NCBI GenBank assembly: GCA_003486645.1
Contig: DNGI01000219.1
Coordinates: forward strand, 1-10,616
Direction: 5' to 3'
DNA length: 10,616 nucleotides
From: Cyanobacteria bacterium UBA11370
GTDB lineage: Bacteria > Cyanobacteriota > Cyanobacteriia > Cyanobacteriales > Coleofasciculaceae
Positions 5,858 through 10,616 of the stretch are shown in pieces. The notes under the pieces are model-generated. The model had not been told where the DNA came from and made no database searches. It was given only the letters and a program-made list of their open reading frames with translations. The translations under genes and the position numbers were made by a program. Numbering within the stretch: the first letter of the stretch is position 1; every line of letters starts with the position of its first letter.

Positions 5858-7561
5858 TTATCCCAACAGTATTGGGAGTTTAATCACAAACTCTGTACCT
5901 TTACCAATTTGGGAACGACATTCTAATTCACCTTGATGTTTCTCAACAATTATTGAATAACTAATCGACAAACCTAAACCACTACCACGACCTACAGGTT
6001 TAGTGGTAAAAAAAGGATCGAATAAATGCTTTTTAATATGAGGTGGAATACCAAGTCCATTATCAGCAATAGCGATCGCAACAGTTTTTTCACAATGATT
6101 AACTTGGGTGCGAATCCGAATCTGAGGACTGAACGATACTTCTTCCTGAATCATTGTTTCCAAGGCATCAATGGCATTACTTAAGATATTCATAAAAACT
6201 TGATTAAGTTGACCTGGATAGCATTCTACAGGAGGAAGTTGACCATAGTTTTTAATCACTTGAATTGCAGGTCGATTGGACTGTTGTTTGAGGCGGTGTT
6301 GTAAAATTAGCAGAGTACTATCGAGTCCCTTATGCAAGTCAGCTTCTTTCATTTCAGCTTTGTCAAGGTGGGAGAAGTTTTGGAGAGATAGAACAATTTC
6401 TTGGATACGGTTTGCGCCTTCTCTCATTGAGGCGAGTAACCGGGGAAAGTCTTCCTTAACAAAATCTAGATCAATAGCTTTAATTATTTCTTGAATTTCG
6501 GCTGAAGGGTGGGGATATTGCTGTTGATAGAGAGTAATGATATCCAGTAAATCTAAAGCATATTCGTTAGCGGGATTAATATTACTATAAATAAACCCAA
6601 CAGGATTATTAATTTCATGAGCAACCCCTGCCACTAATTGACCCAAACTTACCATTTTTTCATTCTGAATCAGTTTAGCTTCTGTTCGTTGAAGTTCCCG
6701 TAAAGCAATTTCTAATTGTTGCGCTTTTTCTCGTTCTCGTGCTTCCGATTGATATAATGCTTCTTGGGCACGTTTTTGTTCACTGATGTCATTTAGTGTA
6801 CCTGTAGTACCAGAAATTGCTCCATCTAAAGTAAACGTTAAACGGGATTGAACTTCCATCCAACGGAGTCCACCTGAATTAGTAAGATACCGAGTTTGAT
6901 AGCGACAGTCATCTTTTTTTCTTTCAATGAGAGTGCGAAATACGACTAGATTGCGTGGACGATCTTCAGGATAGATGTAATCTAAAAAATGGTTTCCTAA
7001 GCTAACTCCTACAGAAAATCCGGTAATTTCTGTCCAAGCGGGATTTAAAAATATCCAATTCCCTTTAGTATCAGTTTGGAAGATAACTTCTTTAATATTA
7101 TTAACAACCGAGCGATATTTCTCTTCGCTTAAGCGCAACGCCTCTAAGGACAATTGGCGTTCAACAGCATAACGAAGTGAACGAATCAGTAATTCACTAG
7201 AGACATTTCCTTTAACTAAATAATCTTGCGCCCCAGCTTGGATGGACTGAAGGGCTAGTTCTTGATCGTTACGGGCGGTGAGAACAACAATAGGAGTTAT
7301 TATACCGTACTCTTTAATCCTGGCGATGGTATCCAAGCCTTGGCTGTCAGGAAGTGAAAGGTCTAATAAAATAGCATCAAACTTTTTTTGAGCTAATAAT
7401 TCTATTGCTTTGCTAAGGCGTTCTACATGGTTCACATTAACACGGATAGTAGGACTTTCTGAGAGGAGTTCTTCGATTAGTTCTACCTCAGCAGAATTGT
7501 CTTCAATGACCAGAATGTTCAAAAAAAGGCTATTCAGCACTTGTTTAAAACCAGATTTCAT
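5858..7561 (-). CDS. Hybrid signalling protein: receiver - PAS - histidine kinase (567 aa)
   Basis: This is a cytoplasmic two-component sensor kinase with an N-terminal receiver. Residues 15-133 are the receiver: acidic pair E20/D21, phospho-acceptor D67 in DAILLDLSLPD, T95 and K117 (DYLVKG). Residues ~145-265 are a PAS domain with a PAC tail (RYLTNSGGLRWMEV, GTLNDISEQK). A coiled-coil-like linker (262-300) leads to the H-box GQLVAGVAHEINNP with H315. The catalytic domain has the N-box (NILSNAIDAL, 458-467), G1 (ADNGLGIP, 499-506), F-box (FDPFFTTKP, 514-522) and G2 (GRGSGLGLS). All key residues are intact. There is no membrane segment, so it likely receives phosphate or an intracellular signal through the receiver and PAS domains. 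No partner regulator is adjacent. No Shine-Dalgarno is visible; the ATG is the only one near the receiver start. A HIP1 site lies at 6072-6079. Confidence 0.95.
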   Translation of the reverse strand: MKSGFKQVLNSLFLNILVIEDNSAEVELIEELLSESPTIRVNVNHVERLSKAIELLAQKKFDAILLDLSLPDSQGLDTIARIKEYGIITPIVVLTARNDQELALQSIQAGAQDYLVKGNVSSELLIRSLRYAVERQLSLEALRLSEEKYRSVVNNIKEVIFQTDTKGNWIFLNPAWTEITGFSVGVSLGNHFLDYIYPEDRPRNLVVFRTLIERKKDDCRYQTRYLTNSGGLRWMEVQSRLTFTLDGAISGTTGTLNDISEQKRAQEALYQSEAREREKAQQLEIALRELQRTEAKLIQNEKMVSLGQLVAGVAHEINNPVGFIYSNINPANEYALDLLDIITLYQQQYPHPSAEIQEIIKAIDLDFVKEDFPRLLASMREGANRIQEIVLSLQNFSHLDKAEMKEADLHKGLDSTLLILQHRLKQQSNRPAIQVIKNYGQLPPVECYPGQLNQVFMNILSNAIDALETMIQEEVSFSPQIRIRTQVNHCEKTVAIAIADNGLGIPPHIKKHLFDPFFTTKPVGRGSGLGLSISYSIIVEKHQGELECRSQIGKGTEFVIKLPILLG

Positions 7562-7958
7562 CTAGCGTATTTATGTAATTTGTAGTTTTATATATACCCT
7601 TGATTTTCCCCTTCCGATACCTGACTCCTGTATTAGTCTAATCGAGGAATTATCATTCTCACGAATTATGTAAGATTGCTATTTTTAAATTAAAATCTTA
7701 GAGTAGATGCAACGCTAGAATGAGTCAGAGAACTAAACGAGTCAGTACTTCCCCTTCAAAACAACAATGAGGGTAGGTGTAACTTGCATGTCTAGTTAGA
7801 TAACACCATCAAGTCCTTGACTGTTTGCAACAGACAGACCTAATCGACTTCAAAAGTCTAAATTGCATTTCAATCTTAAAATAAATCTACGATAAATTTA
7901 GGATTTTTTAAACAAACTTATAAAAAGATAACGGGTGTAGGATTGGCGATCGCTCTAG

Positions 7959-8007
7959 GTAAGGATAGTGATGCGGGTAGAAAGCGATCGCATCGGCTAT
8001 CCCTTAC
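7959..8007 (+). promoter_or_regulatory. Long bulged inverted repeat upstream of gntK
   Basis: The 5' arm is built of GTAAGG (7959-7964), ATAG (7965-7968) and GATGCG (7970-7975). The 3' arm is CGCATC (7989-7994), CTAT (7997-8000) and CCTTAC (8002-8007). These pair as 6+4+6 bp, with a one-base bulge (C8001) and a small internal loop (T7969 against GG 7995-7996). The 13-nt apical loop contains half of a HIP1 site. The element ends 62 bp before the gntK start. It may be a leader RNA structure, a protein-binding site or a dispersed repeat remnant. No T-run follows, so it is not a simple terminator. Confidence 0.5.
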
Positions 8008-8015
8008 AGTCTGTA
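8005..8015. promoter_or_regulatory. Perfect dyad TACAG-T-CTGTA upstream of gntK
   Basis: An 11-bp perfect inverted repeat (5-1-5) lies 54 bp before the gntK ATG and overlaps the end of the bulged inverted repeat. The size and symmetry suit a dimeric regulator, but it does not match an operator I know. Confidence 0.22.
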
Positions 8016-8069
8016 GGCATAAGTTTTGTTAATGACACAACATTTGAGGGTTGGGGAGAACAATGACGG

Positions 8070-8558
8070 ATGATTGTAATTGTAATGGGAGTCTCTGGCT
8101 CTGGCAAATCCACAATTGGTGAAGTCCTAGCACAAAGGTTAGGATGGCATTTTTATGATGCTGATGACTTTCATTCGGACGCAGCAAAAGATAAGATGAA
8201 ACAGGGAATACCCCTCAACGATGCAGATAGAAAACCTTGGTTACACGCTCTACAATCTGCGATTGAGAATTGGCTAATTGCAGATGAAAATACGGTTTTA
8301 GCCTGTTCCGCCCTCAAATCGACTTATCGTCAAATTCTACATTCAGATCACCCGCAAATTAAAGTAATTTACTTAAAAGGTAGTTGGGATTTAATTTCTG
8401 AACGACTCAAACATCGCCAAAATCATTTTATGAAGGAAAACCTTCTACAAAGTCAGTTTGATACCCTTGAAGAACCCACTCCCTCTGAGGCTATTTACAT
8501 GGATGCTTCTCAACCTATTCAAGTGATTATTCAATCCATTATCAGTTATCTTGAGTAA
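8070..8558 (+). CDS. gntK: Gluconokinase, GntK family (162 aa)
   Basis: It phosphorylates D-gluconate with ATP to 6-phosphogluconate, the entry point to the oxidative pentose phosphate pathway. The P-loop GVSGSGKST (7-15) opens the protein. The substrate region DADDFHSDAAKDKMKQGIPL (30-49) with LNDADRKPWLHAL (49-61) is diagnostic for gluconokinase rather than shikimate or adenylate kinase. ACSALKSTYR (78-87) and the lid motif RQNHFMKENLLQSQFDTLE (116-134) are also typical. Length is normal. The start at 8070 is preferred: GGGGAGA (8053-8059) lies about ten bases upstream. An ATG at 8063 is out of frame and opens only a 19-codon frame. The gene is monocistronic, divergent from the kinase gene and convergent with the secreted protein gene. 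The glucose-type transporter gene at 3326-4738 makes a sugar-use role coherent. Confidence 0.95.
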   Translation: MIVIVMGVSGSGKSTIGEVLAQRLGWHFYDADDFHSDAAKDKMKQGIPLNDADRKPWLHALQSAIENWLIADENTVLACSALKSTYRQILHSDHPQIKVIYLKGSWDLISERLKHRQNHFMKENLLQSQFDTLEEPTPSEAIYMDASQPIQVIIQSIISYLE

Positions 8559-8580
8559 GGCTAAATGAGTCAAAAAAAAT

Positions 8581-8598
8581 CGTAGGGTGGGCAGTGCC
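8581..8598 (+). repeat. Possible remnant of a dispersed GTAGGGTGGGCA repeat
   Basis: The segment CGTAGGGTGGGCAGTGCC between gntK and the convergent gene resembles, from memory, the start of a GTAGGGTGGGCA...TGCCCACC-type palindrome often found between cyanobacterial genes. The second half is missing here. Low confidence; it serves no evident role as a terminator. Confidence 0.2.
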
Positions 8599-8634
8599 AT
8601 TCCTATTAAAAATATTATGTTTGGTAGTAAATTT

Positions 8635-9447
8635 TTAATTACTTGTCGCGTTACCAGAGGCACAATCAGCTAAGGCTTCACGAGGAATTTCTGCATTAGA
8701 ATTGGCAAAACTTTGTAATCGGCTTCGATAGTTTATTAATTGCTCCCGAACCTCTCCTGAATTAGGACTACTAGCAATCATGCGATCAATGATTTTAATA
8801 GCTTGCGACCAATTCTGACTACAAACGGCTTGTGTTAACTGAGCATTTAGATCTTCCTGTGGGGCGCGAGGCGTTCCTGCTGACGCATTAGTTAATTGGA
8901 AGGAATCTAAAAAACCTTGAATACTTTTTTGTAAGTATGTTTCTTTAGGTGTCTCTACTGCTAAAAAATACAAACGCTGATTGACCAAATAGACTCTATA
9001 TCTACCCGTAACCCCTTCAGATTTTTGAACCTTAAAGTCTTTACCAGGATAATTTGTTAAATTAATATTTTGCTGATTTAATAATCTATCTTCAGAACTA
9101 TTCAAAACTCCCTGCATGAAACCTTCCAATATTTCATTGGAATTACCAGCAGACTGTAGAATGTTACCAGGAAACTCAACATAGCCTACGATATAAACCG
9201 CTTCATTTGGTCGTTCAACTAAAAACCCATTTAAGTTAAGCGCCCCAATTTGAGTGTCTATCGTGTTCTGTACTTGAATAGGTGTACCGGGCATTAAAAC
9301 CGTAAAACCTCCTTCTGGAGAAGAGAAGGGTTTCCATATTGACTGAGCGATTTGAATAGGTTGTTCAGCTTGTGCTATCTCAACTCTTGGATATCCACCT
9401 ACCAGTAGAGTTGTGATCAAAAATGGCAGCAGTACTTTATTATTCAT
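8635..9447 (-). CDS. Secreted conserved hypothetical protein with PsbP/Mog1-like region and C-terminal helical part (270 aa)
   Basis: Function unknown. Residues 1-27 are a signal peptide (hydrophobic LLPFLITTLLVGG, cleavage predicted at AQA|EQ), so the mature protein should be periplasmic or lumenal. Residues ~38-186 begin WKPFSSPEGGFTVLMPGTP and end FLAVETPKETYLQKSIQGFLDSFQL. This has the look of the small PsbP/Mog1-like beta-sandwich proteins common in cyanobacteria (a fold guess from pattern, not a search). After a Pro/Ala-rich linker (187-200), residues 201-250 form a TPR-like helical pair (QNWSQAIKIIDRMIASSPNSGEVREQL). Two cysteines, C209 and C262, could form a disulfide outside the cytoplasm. 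The start has an excellent AAGGAG nine bases upstream. The gene is convergent with gntK, 76 bp apart. Confidence 0.82.
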   Translation of the reverse strand: MNNKVLLPFLITTLLVGGYPRVEIAQAEQPIQIAQSIWKPFSSPEGGFTVLMPGTPIQVQNTIDTQIGALNLNGFLVERPNEAVYIVGYVEFPGNILQSAGNSNEILEGFMQGVLNSSEDRLLNQQNINLTNYPGKDFKVQKSEGVTGRYRVYLVNQRLYFLAVETPKETYLQKSIQGFLDSFQLTNASAGTPRAPQEDLNAQLTQAVCSQNWSQAIKIIDRMIASSPNSGEVREQLINYRSRLQSFANSNAEIPREALADCASGNATSN

Positions 9448-9586
9448 GACGATCTACTCCTTTTTATCTTTAAATTGCAGAATCGATACTTCAAGCTGTT
9501 ACCTATTACTCAGTATTTCAGCCTGCTTTTTACTAAATAAGTGAGTTTTTGTAAAATTTATTCACAGATTGATTGGCTAGCGTTTC

Positions 9587-9619
9587 AGATCCCCGACTTC
9601 TTTAAGAAATCGAGGATCT
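9587..9619. repeat. Imperfect inverted repeat between two minus-strand genes
   Basis: AGATCCCCGACTTCT pairs with AGAAATCGAGGATCT over 15 positions with two mismatches and a 3-nt loop. It sits 11 bp beyond the stop codon of the 129-residue gene. It resembles, from memory, the GATCCCCGACTTCTTTAAG-type dispersed palindrome of cyanobacteria, here decayed in one arm. It could terminate the HNH transcript, but on the minus strand it is not followed by a T-run. Confidence 0.6.
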
Positions 9620-9630
9620 CGTCTTCAAAT

Positions 9631-10020
9631 TTAATCTTGAGTAGCAGAAACATAAGCTTGAGATTCCTGCCACAACTTGCAGAGGAAAAACTCTGTACGC
9701 TCACTCAAACTAACCACAAACACACCCTCTTCTCCCTCCGGATTAGATGTCATCCAAGTACCTTTCAGACTAACTTCAACATACTCAACATCACAAATAG
9801 AGAGAGAAATTCCTTCCACTTGTTGTTGGCGAACCGCCTTTTCTAAATCAGCCAATTGGGGCAAATCAGCCGACAGCAAAAACGAAGCCGTGCTAGCCTC
9901 AACGTGCAGTGTAGAACCCGCCCGCAGCGCCAGAAGCACTCGTGTCGTAACCCATTCCTCTAAGGAACCAGCCAGACGCTCCAAATAAAAGCTATTTTCG
10001 GTATAAGTGAGTTTCAGCAT
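9631..10020 (-). CDS. Conserved hypothetical protein downstream of HNH nuclease (129 aa)
   Basis: I do not recognise a named domain. The protein starts MLKLTYTENSFYLERL, with EEWVTTRVLLALRAG after it (21-35). It is an acidic, mixed alpha/beta soluble protein with no signal peptide or membrane segment. A longer frame opens at 10083, but the start at 10020 is preferred: GGGAG (10028-10032 on the minus strand) lies seven bases upstream, the N-terminus becomes strand-like, and overlap with the HNH gene is avoided. It begins 13 bp after the HNH stop and is almost certainly co-transcribed with it. I believe such a pairing recurs in cyanobacteria but cannot verify it here. A role as partner or regulator of the nuclease is only inference. 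Confidence 0.82.
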   Translation of the reverse strand: MLKLTYTENSFYLERLAGSLEEWVTTRVLLALRAGSTLHVEASTASFLLSADLPQLADLEKAVRQQQVEGISLSICDVEYVEVSLKGTWMTSNPEGEEGVFVVSLSERTEFFLCKLWQESQAYVSATQD

Positions 10021-10033
10021 GACTGATCTCCCG

Positions 10034-10567
10034 TTATTCCAGGTGTACGTGCTGTTCGCGCCAGAACTGTTCCGCAAAGGCAACAGCAGGGTGCATCGGC
10101 GCTTTGGGTTGGGTGCGGAGTGGCATTCCTGCTTGCTGGGGAGTGCGATCGCCTTTACGACTATTACACCGTTCGCAGGCAGTAACTACATTATCCCAAC
10201 TATGTTTTCCGCCTTTAGAACGCGGGATAACGTGATCCAACGTGAGCTGTTTAGTGCTACCGCAGTATTGACACGTGTGCCTATCCCGTCGTAAAACTTC
10301 CCGGCGATTTACGGGAGGTACTCTCCATACTCGTTCAGTATCCGCTTTCGTCAAACGAATGTGTTCTGGTACTAAAAGTACCAAGCTGGGAGAATGTACC
10401 CGATACCCTTCATCACTACTAAAATCTAGCGGTTCGGCTTTCCCCGTAACGAGGAGGGTTACTGCTCGCTTAATGTTAACGCGACTGACGGGGAGGTAAT
10501 TCTTGGAGAACACCACCACCGATTTCTTTAACACTTCAGTTACACTCGTCACGGTTTCATTCCTCAT
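10034..10567 (-). CDS. HNH endonuclease family protein (up to 177 aa)
   Basis: This is a metal-dependent nuclease of the HNH fold. An N-terminal region (about 12-85, VVVFSKNYLPVSRVNIKRAV and LLVTGKAEPLDF) is typical of the cyanobacterial members and precedes the catalytic module. The HNH core is complete: zinc-knuckle cysteines CQYC (99-102) and CERC (131-134), catalytic DH (111-112, in LTLDHVIPRSKGG), N126 in WDNVV and N135 in the terminal helix NSRKGD. The ATG at 10567 has no ribosome site. GTG at 10552, eight bases after GAGGA (10561-10565), is the better-supported start and would give 172 residues. It is the first gene of a two-gene unit with the 129-residue protein. Nothing nearby marks it as an intron or intein homing enzyme, restriction system or phage gene; its cellular role is unknown. 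A HIP1 site lies at 10145-10152. Confidence 0.92.
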   Translation of the reverse strand: MRNETVTSVTEVLKKSVVVFSKNYLPVSRVNIKRAVTLLVTGKAEPLDFSSDEGYRVHSPSLVLLVPEHIRLTKADTERVWRVPPVNRREVLRRDRHTCQYCGSTKQLTLDHVIPRSKGGKHSWDNVVTACERCNSRKGDRTPQQAGMPLRTQPKAPMHPAVAFAEQFWREQHVHLE

Positions 10568-10593
10568 CTGTAAATAGGGTGTTGGGGTGTGGG

Positions 10594-10616
10594 GAGTAGC
10601 GAGTAGCGAGTAGCGA
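10594..10616 (+). repeat. Heptamer tandem repeat GAGTAGC running off the window
   Basis: Three full copies of GAGTAGC (10594-10614) plus two bases of a fourth reach the window edge. They are preceded by G-rich sequence GGGGTGTGGGG (10584-10594) related to the left-end repeat. The tract lies upstream of the HNH gene start. Confidence 0.85.

Larger units (their letters stand above)
7562..8069. other. Divergent spacer between kinase gene and gntK, no supported gene
   Basis: No convincing gene is seen in these 508 bp. The longest tidy small frame noticed is 16 codons (ATG at 7720), without ribosome site or conserved look. The left part is AT-rich; the right part holds two HIP1 sites (7946-7953, 7984-7991). 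A short dyad CTGTT-TGC-AACAG lies at 7821-7833. The notable content is the inverted repeat at 7959-8007 and the dyad at 8005-8015, listed separately. Promoters for both flanking genes should be here, but no clear -35/-10 pair was found. Confidence 0.5.

Noticed and set aside
7720..7770. 16-codon small frame in the kinase-gntK spacer
   Set aside because: It is very short, has no ribosome site and no recognisable sequence, and is consistent with chance.
8063..8122. Short upstream frame overlapping the gntK start (19 codons)
   Set aside because: The AGGAG-like sequence is too close to ATG 8063 and well placed for ATG 8070, so this is probably an accidental ATG.
9631..10083. Longer 150-residue version of the hypothetical protein
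   Set aside because: The extra 21 residues overlap the end of the HNH gene. The internal ATG at 10020 has a well-spaced GGGAG and gives a cleaner N-terminus.
10034..10567. HNH protein as a homing endonuclease or restriction enzyme
   Set aside because: No intron, intein, methyltransferase or phage gene is nearby. The N-terminal region and gene pairing fit a resident cyanobacterial family better.

Overview
The window looks like chromosomal DNA from a cyanobacterium of moderate to low GC content. The main evidence is eleven copies of the HIP1 octamer GCGATCGC in 10.6 kb, several short tandem heptamer/nonamer repeats of the kind common in filamentous strains, and protein families typical of cyanobacteria. 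The sugar porter resembles, from memory, the Synechocystis glucose transporter GlcP over its whole length. No rRNA, tRNA, CRISPR array, intact transposase, prophage or plasmid gene was seen. Genes are mostly single and loosely packed, with long AT-rich spacers, and only one convincing operon is visible.

Layout, left to right. 1-156 is a spacer with a C-rich heptamer repeat. 157-441 (-) is a small Trp/Tyr-rich conserved hypothetical protein, divergent from a LysR-type regulator at 630-1526 (+). A stand-alone GT-A glycosyltransferase (1881-2810, +) follows. Then comes a 12-helix sugar/H+ symporter, glcP (3326-4738, +), and a YjbQ/UPF0047 enzyme (5024-5464, +). The 393-bp spacer between yjbQ and the convergent gene at 5858 holds two heptamer tracts in opposite orientation that bracket four small hairpins. 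5858-7561 (-) is a soluble receiver-PAS-histidine kinase. A 508-bp divergent spacer with a long bulged inverted repeat precedes gluconokinase gntK (8070-8558, +). Convergent with it is a secreted two-part protein (8635-9447, -). The right end holds a two-gene minus-strand unit: an HNH nuclease (10034-10567) followed after 13 bp by a 129-residue conserved hypothetical protein (9631-10020).

Functionally, glcP and gntK both feed external sugars or sugar acids into the oxidative pentose phosphate pathway, suggesting some photoheterotrophic or mixotrophic ability. They are 3.3 kb apart and not in one operon. The regulator, kinase and glycosyltransferase have no visible partner whose identity would name their signal or substrate. 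I see no clear new multi-gene system. The points most worth checking are the HNH/129-residue pair, the structured repeat element at 5457-5844, the inverted repeat upstream of gntK and a G8 tract inside glcP.
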